Origin: Leishmania infantum JPCM5 | Lineage: Eukaryota > Euglenozoa > Kinetoplastea > Trypanosomatida > Trypanosomatidae | Direction: 5' to 3' | Length of the DNA stretch: 64,000 nucleotides | Assembly: GCF_000002875.2 (NCBI RefSeq) | Contig: NC_009420.2 | Span: 1,774,951-1,838,950 of the forward strand | Part shown: in pieces, positions 30,379 through 39,304 of the stretch | How positions within the stretch are numbered: the first letter of the stretch is position 1 | Layout: every line of letters starts with the position of its first letter | The notes under the pieces: model-generated | Told to the model about the DNA's origin: nothing | The model's database searches: none | The model's input: only the letters and a program-made list of their open reading frames with translations | Program-made: the position numbers and the translations under genes

Positions 30379-32047
30379 CTTGTTTATGTGTGTGCTCGTG
30401 TGGCAGAGTATACACACACGAACGCACGCACACACAGAAAAAAAAAGAAACCAAGCATATAGGGGCGTAACGTCGACGCAAGACAACGAGGGATCCGAGG
30501 AAACAGACGAAGACACAAGGCCGCATCTACATAAGTAACTCCCCCCTCACCCCCCCCGAAAAAAAATTGAAAGTTCACAGCGCGTGTTTACGGCTGTGCA
30601 GTTGTGTTGGTGTTTACGTGGGTGCGTGCTGTGGTAGCAGAACGTTCTCCTACAGTTTGCTCACAAACCGCGCAGCTCCTGCCCGCCTTGCCCTCTTCCT
30701 CCTCTCCTGACCCCTCAGTCACGTGGCCCCCGCTCTCTAGGCTGTTTCTCCTTTTTTTTCGTGACGAGACGTAGATCACGCGGGGGTTTTCCTCTTCAGC
30801 TCTTTGTGTGTGTGTGCGTGTCTGTGTTTGTGCCCGCCACGCATCCTCCGATCGCGTCTGTGGCGCTCTTCTCTCTGCGTTTATGTCTGCAGCGCTTTCA
30901 TAGAGGACACTTTTACTTCTTTGTTTGTGCCTCTCTCTGTTTTTCTTTTTTGTTTCTGTGCTTTCCTTGGCGTGGCGCCCGCCTTTCACCCGGCACTTTT
31001 CGTTTTTTTTCTGCTTTATTGTGTTTTGCCGCTCCTCTTTCTCTGTGTCGCTCTTCCCATCTTCTGCCACCTTTTTCCCCGCCTCCGCCGACACTCTCCT
31101 CCTCCCCCCCTCCTTCCGGTCTCCTCGTGTGCCTTTTGTGGGAGCACCCGTGCTGTTAGTTTTCTGTTTTGTTTTAACCTTTTCTGTGCCTCTTTTTTAT
31201 TTGAAACGGAATCTCCTCAGTCGTGTGGAGTTGCGTTGGCGCACGAAAACTATATGTTGGCTGTCTTCGTTTTTTGTTTTTTTTTTGTATTTTCGTGCCC
31301 TCATGTGTGTGCTCTCTTTGCGTTTTTTTTTTCATTTTGCTTTACTTCCTTCTTCCTCTTCGTTGTTGTTGCCCGTGTGGGGGTTCGTTTATTTCACTCC
31401 CTGCCCGTTTACGCTTCGTCCCTGCTTTTCCGACCGCCCTCTCTCGTCCCTTTTTCGGTGTCGTCGCGCTGTGCTAGATCTCTCTCTCTCTTCTTTTTTC
31501 TTGTTACTGTTACGTGTTCCCTCCCACCTCACGTTTGCCATCGATTGAGTTGCCATCCGGTGCTGTGTCTTCTGTTTTGCTCCTGCGGTGTGCACTCCTC
31601 CGAAAAGCCCTTCTACCGTAGACGTGGAAAGCTAACTGTCGGACGTGCCAGCTAGCTGCTCTTTAGGACTTCGACAACTTCATCACGTCACACTTGGTTT
31701 CTCGTCTTTCGTGCCCGTCGGCACCCTAACGTTATCCCACAGATTGCGCATCTCGGGATCCTGGCAGTGCGTGTGCGTGGCATAAGCGCTGGTGGTGAGG
31801 TGACTAGCTAAAGACAGAATAAAGGACGTGGCGAAGCAACCTCGTGCGCACTGGCAAGCCCAACAGCACGGGAAAGACGCAGGTAGACGGTATTGTGAAG
31901 GTAAAGAGCAAGTTTTCACAGCGCAGACGTGCGGCGGTGTTGGTTTGCTTAGGAATTTGCGTGTGCGTGTGCTTTCTTTGCTGTGGGTGGTGTCGCCGTG
32001 TTTTTTGTTATTGCTCACGATTGTAAGTCGGACCAGAAAGTCGAAGT

Positions 32048-35000
32048 ATGCGGAGTGAGACGATCATGAGGCGCGCGCACCGTCATGCCAGCGGGCATGG
32101 AATGGGCGGCGTCATGAGCAGCACCAGCGCGACAGTCGTCCCGGCAGCAGAGTTAGCGGACGCAGAGGCAGAAAAACTGTCGAGCGCGGATCGTAGTGGC
32201 GGCAACGGCACGAGCAACTGCAACGATGCGGCGAAGCAGGCGACGGTGCTGGAGCGTTTGTGGAGACCAGTGGAGTGCGTCCTAATGGACATCTGCTACG
32301 CGATTGATGATCGGTTCATTATTCCACAGAACATCACTGCTGTGCCGGCGCTCATAGAAGAAGAGTTCACTCACCGGCAGGGGTTTTTTATGCTTCTGGG
32401 ACACTTTATCTCGATCTCAACTCTCATGGTGTTTGCCGCCTACTCCCGCCGCCTGAGCAACCTGGTGAGTGGGGCGTCGCCAGTGATGGGTGAGATTCTG
32501 TTTTGCGTGTCGCACCTCTCTCAAGTGACTCAAGAGCAGCTAGGCTGGAGTCTGTTCTGCACTGGCTTCCTGTCACCCAGCACTTTTGAGTGGGCAACGA
32601 CGGAAAGCGGCATCAGTGGCGGTGTGGCGATATTGGGCGGGGCAGGCAGCCCAGGCTCCAAGCGGCAGATGCTCGGAGCCAATGGCGGTGGCGGATTTGG
32701 CGCCAGCGGCGCGTCAGCCGGTGGGTCGCAGGGCTCGACTGGCATGGGCGGTGGTAGTGCCGGGGGCATCGCGGGCTGTCCGTACACAGGTGGGAACCTG
32801 GTGCGGTACTTGTTGGGGCGCAAGGCTAACAGCATGATTCGCCAAGAATCGTTGCGATCGTACCTGTACTCTAGCTTTTACTCGCCGTCGGCATTCTTGG
32901 CGGAGCAGACGGTGTGGTTTGTCCTGTTGGCGGCGACAATGGATCTGGTCTCCATGCAGCGGCTAGCCGTGGCAGCCTTCTTCGCAAACGTTGTGGGATG
33001 GCTGCCAGTGTACTCTGTCAAGTCGTTGGCCGGGCTGGGGGTGGCTCTGGTGGTGGTGTTCATGTATTGGATTCCGTCGTCGGAGGTGGATGACGCCGTT
33101 CTCTCCGTCACATTTTTGCAGCGCCCCATGCACCGCTTGCTCTCTGCCTACTGCGCCTCCCTCTGCATCACTCTCTTGTTTGCCGAGACGCTCCTGCTGG
33201 AAGACGTGCGACGGGTGATCGTTCATGCTGTCTTTACGCTGCCGCAGCGGCTGCTGCGCGTCGGCGGACATCACCCGGTCGTTGCAAAGATCGTGCATGG
33301 GTGCGCGTGGCTGCGGTGCGAGTATTTTTATTTCGTCGACTTTTACTTTTTCTTGGGGATGATGTGTTGGCTGTCACTCGTCTTAATGGAGACGGCGGCG
33401 GGCATCTCGGTTTTCGGCACTGCGGCGTTGTTAACTGCGGTTCCGTGGCTGGTCGGCAGCGGGTGGAGGGAGACGCCGATGCAGGCGCTCAAGGACACGG
33501 TTATTTATGTTGGTTTCTACGTGGTAGTGGCGATTCTGCTCGCCCACGTCGTGCCGTGGAGCGGGTTGGCATTCTTGTCTAATGCCATGCAGTCAGGTGC
33601 AGTGTTGTTTCTCATGGCGGCGCGCTGCGAGTGCAAGCAGCCGGGCGGGAGCGCGTACGTGCTGCTGTGGGTGGCGATGATGTGCGTTTACCTCTACCTG
33701 AAGGCTGGGGCGATGCGCGGGACGACGGGCTCATCGACGCGGAGCCTGTACGACTCAAACCCTCGCGCCAACTTTGCGAAGGCGGCGTACGCTGTGTGGT
33801 GCGGCGGGCCGGAGACGGAAGAGGGGGCGCTCAGCCTGCTTCGCAGTGCGTGCATCACTTTCTGGCAACTTCTCTCCAAAGGTTTGAGCGAAGAGGGCAT
33901 TCAAGTGCTGCACTTCAACGTAGTCGTTCTCGGCTCGATGCTGCTGTTTTCCACTACAGTGCGCGCCGTGGTCGTGGAGGGCGTACGCTTCTCGAGCCCT
34001 GGACCAGCGGTATCAACCTCAGCGGAGGCCACAGCCACACCCGCCGCGGCATTGGCAGCTTCCTCCGTGTCGCTTTTGCCGACGAGCACAACCGCTGCTT
34101 CGGCGAAAGGCGATCACAACGGTGGCGCTGCCCAAGCCTTGGCAGGGCGTCAGTGCTGCTTCCGTAGCGTATTAAACGGCTCCCACTGTAGTGCGCCCAC
34201 GTCCTCGTCATGTGCGAAAAGCAGAGCCGCGGCACATGTTGTCGGTGCAAAGGCTTCGTCGTCGTCGACTGCAAGCATCATGAGGCGCTCATGGCAAGCG
34301 CCAACTCATGCTGCAGCCGCTGCGATTGACGCCTGCGGCAGAGGCAAGTGCAGTGATGGTGTTGCAGCACCAGAGGAGGGCGGATCGGAGGAGAGTGTGG
34401 CAGAGGCACTTGTAGAGATGGAAAAGATGATCGAGGAGGCAAAGGAGGCCACCAGAGAAGTGTGGTTTGTTGCACAAGGAGTAGACGAGCAACCAGCCTG
34501 GCCAGCGCCTCCGGCCGCCACAGGTGTGTCGCCTGTCGAGGATGAGGAAGCGCCGGCGGCGTTAGAGGAAGAGACGGAGATGCCAGCGGCGCCGCTAACT
34601 TCGACGTCGAGTCCAAGTATGTCGAAGCGCGAGGACAATCAGAAGGAGCAGCGGCCACAGCTGTCCACCGCGTCGTTGACCCAGAACCCGGCATCGGTAG
34701 ACTCGGTGGACGAGGCTGTGAGGGAGGAAAATGAGAAGACGCCTCCTGAGCCGATCAGTGGTCTCGACAGCAAGAAAACGGAGGTGGCGTCAACCGTGTT
34801 TCCGAGAGACGAGAGCGACCTCATCCAGCATGCGTCGCGGAGCGCATCCCTTGAGGAGATTGTCAACTGCACCGCCACATCTTTCACCTCAACAATGTGC
34901 CGCTCCGACATGAGCTCAGCCATACTATCCAGCTTTCGCCACGAGAAAGCCGCATCGCTCACGAGCCGCAGCTCGACAGCCGCGGAGACACCGCTGGAAA

Positions 35001-37534
35001 CTCGTCGCGAGCGGCAGGAGCGGGAACGCGAAAAGGATGGACGATACGAGCGAGAGCGCGTCAAGACACCGGCATCCACGGCCTCCTGTGCCTCGGCTTT
35101 GCCGTTTCCGGCGACAAAGGCGCAGCGAGAGGAAGCTCAGACGCCGCCGCAGCAGCGGACATCCAAGTCGTCAGGGGGGCAGAAGACGTCTACAGACACC
35201 GAAACACCGACCGCTGCGTCCTCGGCGCCCGCTCTTCCACTGCCGCGCTCCCATACGGAGAGCCTAAAAAAGGCCGCGGAGACTCCGATGAGTCCCCTGG
35301 TGACCAGCCGCCAGACGGCTGTGACAGAGAGTATGGAGTTGGTGCGGTCGAAGAACTCAGGAGCGGACGCTAGGACAACAGCAGCTTCTGCCGCGAAAGC
35401 AGCACGCTTAACAGAATCGACGGCGTTGGCCGGTGCTGCCTCGGCTGCTGCGGGGGTCGGGGTGGGGGCCAAGAAGGACAAGGGCAAGGCGGCCAGAGAC
35501 AATGGCGAGGGCAAGAAGGCCGACGGCAAGGTGAAGATGGCCGCGGACAAGAGCAGCACGAACAGCAAAGCTGTGACTGAGCCATCTCCAGGGGACGCGA
35601 AAGCGGTGGAGTCGGCTGCCGCTAGCGGGCCCGTTACGTTCCCGCTTCCGAAGCCGCGCCACGAGCACAAGTCAGCGGGCGAGGCTGTCGCCACCGCAAC
35701 CGCGAAGGCACCGGCCGCCGCAGCCAAAGGTGCAGCTGGAGACGCGGCGGGTGGTGAAAAGCGAGGCAGCCACAAAGCCGCCCCATTCTCCATGCCGGAA
35801 AAGGCGGGCGCGGCAACTGCAAAGAAGGCCGCCGCCGCTGCCGCAGCACCACCCCAGATCTCGGCCTCGGCACCAGCACCCACGGCGTCGTCGTCATCGT
35901 CTGTCGCGACGGCACCGGCGGTGCTGCCATTGCCGTTACCGCGCTCAGTACAGGCAGCTGAAACTGACAGTGCGGCAGGGGCTGCTCAGACATCACCGGC
36001 AAGCGGCGAGCAACCCCATGAGGTGCCGTTACAGCAGGCCTTGCGCGACTTGCGGTGGGCAAGCGCAGCTTCACACGTGACACCAGCTGCTGGTACGGAT
36101 GGGTCTGGCCAGGTGTCGGCGAGTGGGCCGAAGCATGACGTCAAGAGTAAACCCTCCGCCGCGGCGGCTGCCGATGATGCAGAAGAGTCCGACGTCAGCT
36201 ACGACCTGGTCCGTGCACTCAACTTCCTCAGACTAAAAATAAACTACGCAGCCGGTGTGGACGATGGTGACGACGATGACGGAAGCAGCTCGACGGTGTC
36301 GAATGCGGACTGCCGGCACAACCCTACGTCCTTTCTTCACTCGGACTCACCAGAGCACTCGACAACGACACCGAAGCGCTCGCTGTCGAATGCGCCCGAG
36401 GTGAAGTTGGGCGTATCTGCAGCAGCTGACTTGGGAGTCGATGCGAACGTGTCTCGCACGGTGCCTCAGCGGACTGACGAGGCTGGTGCTGCGCACGAGT
36501 CATTCGCGCTGGCGCAACCGTCAAAGAACGAGTCACTGATGAGCACCCCGCAGCGCGTCTCCCAGGCGATTCAATCAGTGTCCGAGTGGACGGCCAAGAG
36601 CAGAAGCGGCTTCGGCGACTGCCGAACGGACTCCTTCGCCTCTACAAATCACAACAGCGCTAACTCTAGCGGCAACTGCGCTCTACACGACCGCAGGTCT
36701 CCTGTCTTTCACGTCTTCCCCACTCACCCGAACGCGGCAGTTGCTGCGACGGCAGCCGAGAGCTCCTTGTCCCCGCACCCGCGGCCGGTGCACATGGACG
36801 TGGCGTCGCACGGCAGCGAACTGCTGCCTTCTGAGATGGTGGAGAGCGGCATGGAATTGTCGGCAGCTACGCGGTACATGGACTTTAACGCTGCCTGCTC
36901 CTCGCTGGGGCACTACCAGGTGCCGCAGATCGTTGCGCCGCCTTCGCCGCCGTTGGAGTCGCGGCAGTCGTCCTCCTCGCACATGCCATTCAGTGTTTCT
37001 ACCTTCAACCACAGCGGATCACAGATGTCGTCGATGTCGAGCATCGGGCGATCCAACTCCGACACTGCAGGCGATCGGAGCTCGGTGCTCCCTCGCATGC
37101 GAGGCGCGCCAAATGGCCGGGTGTCGGTGATTGAGCAGATGGCAACGCAAAAGACGCAACAGAGCGTTTCTGTTGCTGACACGATGCAGCAGATGCAGTT
37201 TGGTGCGTCGAGCATGCAGCAGGCGATGATGGTGATGATGCGCGCCCCGGATGGACAGATGGCCTTGTACCCGATGGTGTACAACCAGCCGGTGTACATG
37301 GCGGACGCGAACGGGGTGATGCAGCCCGCGCAGAGTGTCCAGACGACTTCTCATCCGCCGCCACAGCAGCAGCAGATCGTATACGCTGCTGCCGCACCGT
37401 CGCCGGGGCAGGCGGTAGAGGTTGCCTACCACATCGCACCTGACGGCTCGTACATGATGACAGCGATTCCTCAGATGCCGCAGCAGATGATGGGCCAGTA
37501 TCAGCAGCAGCAAGAGCCATATCAGCGGTTTTGA
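32048..37534 (+). CDS. Very large multipass membrane protein with long low-complexity and Q/M-rich C-terminal region; family not recognised
   Basis: The protein has 1828 aa. About ten hydrophobic segments lie between residues 112 and 642, including FFMLLGHFISISTLMVFAAY near 112 and LGVALVVVFMYWIP near 335. A Gly/Ser-rich loop (about 185-250) separates the first from the rest. From about 650 the chain is Ala/Ser/Pro/Lys-rich and probably disordered. It holds an acidic patch near 780-850, Arg/Glu-rich and Lys/Ala-rich stretches, and several Phi-P-L-P-[KR]-like motifs between about 1017 and 1302. The last 150 residues are rich in Gln, Met, Pro and Tyr (MQQMQF; YPMVYNQPVYM; QQQQ), a prion-like composition. 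I recognise no transporter or channel signature. The membrane N-terminus and disordered C-terminus suggest a membrane-anchored scaffold, but this is speculation. A second ATG at 32066 is also possible. Confidence 0.8.
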   Translation: MRSETIMRRAHRHASGHGMGGVMSSTSATVVPAAELADAEAEKLSSADRSGGNGTSNCNDAAKQATVLERLWRPVECVLMDICYAIDDRFIIPQNITAVPALIEEEFTHRQGFFMLLGHFISISTLMVFAAYSRRLSNLVSGASPVMGEILFCVSHLSQVTQEQLGWSLFCTGFLSPSTFEWATTESGISGGVAILGGAGSPGSKRQMLGANGGGGFGASGASAGGSQGSTGMGGGSAGGIAGCPYTGGNLVRYLLGRKANSMIRQESLRSYLYSSFYSPSAFLAEQTVWFVLLAATMDLVSMQRLAVAAFFANVVGWLPVYSVKSLAGLGVALVVVFMYWIPSSEVDDAVLSVTFLQRPMHRLLSAYCASLCITLLFAETLLLEDVRRVIVHAVFTLPQRLLRVGGHHPVVAKIVHGCAWLRCEYFYFVDFYFFLGMMCWLSLVLMETAAGISVFGTAALLTAVPWLVGSGWRETPMQALKDTVIYVGFYVVVAILLAHVVPWSGLAFLSNAMQSGAVLFLMAARCECKQPGGSAYVLLWVAMMCVYLYLKAGAMRGTTGSSTRSLYDSNPRANFAKAAYAVWCGGPETEEGALSLLRSACITFWQLLSKGLSEEGIQVLHFNVVVLGSMLLFSTTVRAVVVEGVRFSSPGPAVSTSAEATATPAAALAASSVSLLPTSTTAASAKGDHNGGAAQALAGRQCCFRSVLNGSHCSAPTSSSCAKSRAAAHVVGAKASSSSTASIMRRSWQAPTHAAAAAIDACGRGKCSDGVAAPEEGGSEESVAEALVEMEKMIEEAKEATREVWFVAQGVDEQPAWPAPPAATGVSPVEDEEAPAALEEETEMPAAPLTSTSSPSMSKREDNQKEQRPQLSTASLTQNPASVDSVDEAVREENEKTPPEPISGLDSKKTEVASTVFPRDESDLIQHASRSASLEEIVNCTATSFTSTMCRSDMSSAILSSFRHEKAASLTSRSSTAAETPLETRRERQEREREKDGRYERERVKTPASTASCASALPFPATKAQREEAQTPPQQRTSKSSGGQKTSTDTETPTAASSAPALPLPRSHTESLKKAAETPMSPLVTSRQTAVTESMELVRSKNSGADARTTAASAAKAARLTESTALAGAASAAAGVGVGAKKDKGKAARDNGEGKKADGKVKMAADKSSTNSKAVTEPSPGDAKAVESAAASGPVTFPLPKPRHEHKSAGEAVATATAKAPAAAAKGAAGDAAGGEKRGSHKAAPFSMPEKAGAATAKKAAAAAAAPPQISASAPAPTASSSSSVATAPAVLPLPLPRSVQAAETDSAAGAAQTSPASGEQPHEVPLQQALRDLRWASAASHVTPAAGTDGSGQVSASGPKHDVKSKPSAAAAADDAEESDVSYDLVRALNFLRLKINYAAGVDDGDDDDGSSSTVSNADCRHNPTSFLHSDSPEHSTTTPKRSLSNAPEVKLGVSAAADLGVDANVSRTVPQRTDEAGAAHESFALAQPSKNESLMSTPQRVSQAIQSVSEWTAKSRSGFGDCRTDSFASTNHNSANSSGNCALHDRRSPVFHVFPTHPNAAVAATAAESSLSPHPRPVHMDVASHGSELLPSEMVESGMELSAATRYMDFNAACSSLGHYQVPQIVAPPSPPLESRQSSSSHMPFSVSTFNHSGSQMSSMSSIGRSNSDTAGDRSSVLPRMRGAPNGRVSVIEQMATQKTQQSVSVADTMQQMQFGASSMQQAMMVMMRAPDGQMALYPMVYNQPVYMADANGVMQPAQSVQTTSHPPPQQQQIVYAAAAPSPGQAVEVAYHIAPDGSYMMTAIPQMPQQMMGQYQQQQEPYQRF

Positions 37535-37672
37535 CGTGAATAGCTGAAGCCGGAAGGTCAAGTCGAGCGTGCCCTCTGCGCATGCACGCGAGCGTACGAT
37601 GTTTTCACGTTGTAGAGCACGAGTGGGCGTTTCGTGGCGTCTGAGAGTTATTATTCTCCATACTAACGTGCA

Positions 37673-37690
37673 TGTGTGTGTGTGTGTGTG
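37673..37690 (+). repeat. (TG)n microsatellite
   Basis: About nine TG units downstream of the large membrane-protein gene. Confidence 0.85.
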
Positions 37691-38736
37691 CGTCTGAAAG
37701 TTCTTGTCTGGAATCGATAGCGACCACGCGCAAACTTGCTTTTTCTTTTTTTCGTAGGGGACGGTCTCGGCGTCGACTTCCAACACTCCTGAACTCAGCA
37801 CAGGACAAACACGGAGGGCTGCTATTTCCGCTCTCCCTCCCACCACCCCATTCTCCATTGCCAAAAGAGGCGTATAGCAGCGCTCTACCCGTCGCTTACA
37901 GTAACTTCAATGCAGTGGAGTACTGCCGGGGCACAAGGGAGAAAACGCCGCGTTAAAGGTATACATTTTTGTTTTCTGCATGCTTGAGTCTACAGGGTTT
38001 TTTTTCTTCGCGCGTATGCGCCGAGAGCACACCTGGCGGCGGCGAACGTGAAACCACAGAGGAAGCACAGAAATCTGGAGAAAGGTGCGAGTGGGTGGAT
38101 CGCCTCTGAGGTGTTCCCTGTTGTGCGTCGCTGATCATTCCGTCTTCTGTTTCAACTAGGGGACAGTACAAGCAACCTGCACACCTACTCCAAAGGATTA
38201 ACAAGAAAAGTTTAACACCGCCATATCTTACTTTGCCATCCCCTCACCGCGACTACTCTCGTTGCGTGTCGCCTTGAGCTTTCTTGTTCCCCCACCTTAG
38301 CATCGCCAGCAACGAACGTACGGCACAAATTTCCTGGGTGGAACTTCTCCAGACATTGCATCTGAATATTTTCATGCTGCAGGTTGGTGCACCGTGTCGA
38401 ACTTGACGGTGCCCATGCGGCGCCAACCTGTTAACAACGCCAAAAATACGAAAAAAAAAAACAGAAACTAAGAGAGACTCGTCTCGGACACGAGCGACAG
38501 AGGCGCCGTATTTGATCTCATCTGAGCGTGAAAAGGACGCACCACAATGTCTGTCGCTATCTCACACATACACAGCTCCTCTGTTCACGCTTAGGGAGGG
38601 AGCGGAAAGGCTAACACGGCTGACAGCTGCGGTGCAGGAGCACTTCTCTCCTGCAGGAACGTTGAGGCTTTCGCGCACTTTGTGTTTTTTTCTCTATTCC
38701 GTTCGTTGTGACCCCCTCGTACTTCCCTCCCTCCTC

Positions 38737-38755
38737 CACACACACACACACACAC
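38737..38755 (+). repeat. (CA)n microsatellite
   Basis: About nine CA units in spacer. Confidence 0.85.
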
Positions 38756-39258
38756 TCCGCACTTGCATCCGCTATGCATTCAGTGAGCACAGTCCTGCAA
38801 CCCTGCACGTTGGAGAGCGCGGGCATAGCGCCACCCCCCCCGTCTCCAAAACGTTGTCGTGATCTACTCTTCTTCCTCTTGGGCGTTTTGGTTCTGTAGG
38901 TGCGCGCCATACACCGTCTTGTCCGACGGTCGCCTCTGTCCCGTTTCTGGTTTGTCCGTGCACCAGAGAGGCTAGAGAGAGGAGTGTGTGGGTCTGCATG
39001 TAAAGGTATACATGCATGCATGTGCTTGTGTGTGCGTGTGTGCGTGCATCTGCATATCTCACCCTGTTTCACGTGCACTCCATTAACCGGCGTTGACGAC
39101 CTCCCGCTCTTCCTTCACACAGACACACATGTACATCCAGACCGTCACACAGCACCTTTCTGTCCTTCCCGGGTATCTTCATTTGCTCTTCCCCTTCCCC
39201 TTTCTCTCTCTATGCGCGCTGGCCGATGATACGTTGCGGTGCGGAACCTTTCACGCCC

Positions 39259-39296
39259 ACTCCTTCCTTCCTCGCTTTCTGCCTCTCTCCCTCAAG
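39259..39296 (+). promoter_or_regulatory. Predicted polypyrimidine tract and spliced-leader acceptor
   Basis: A dense C/T tract is followed by AG at 39295-39296, eight bases before the ATG. The very short leader is unusual; an earlier AG is possible. Confidence 0.4.
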
Positions 39297-39304
39297 GCGC
39301 CGCG

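Larger units (their letters stand above)
28342..32047 (+). other. 3.7 kb gene desert, pyrimidine-rich with microsatellites
   Basis: No supported gene is seen. The + strand is dominated by T and C between about 28800 and 31660. It contains (CA)n at 29129-29151, (TA)n/(CA)n at about 30240-30260, a (GAGT)n array at 30361-30378, C-runs near 29830-29840 and 30540-30558, and T-runs near 31268-31280 and 31324-31334. Long open frames here translate to F/L/C/S-rich strings and are not coding-like. It must hold the 3' UTR of the b5 gene and the 5' UTR of the following gene, whose acceptor is probably AG 32026-32027. Confidence 0.55.
37535..39304 (+). other. Intergenic region
   Basis: No gene is seen. 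It includes (TG)n at 37673-37690, an A-run at about 38451-38461, (CA)n at 38737-38755, and a CATGCA/TG-rich stretch at about 39010-39055. It ends in a strong C/T tract (about 39259-39294) with AG 39295-39296 immediately before the next gene. Confidence 0.5.

Noticed and set aside
30804..31655. 283-codon + strand ORF in the gene desert
   Set aside because: It consists almost entirely of Cys/Leu/Phe/Ser from T- and C-runs; no structure or family pattern.
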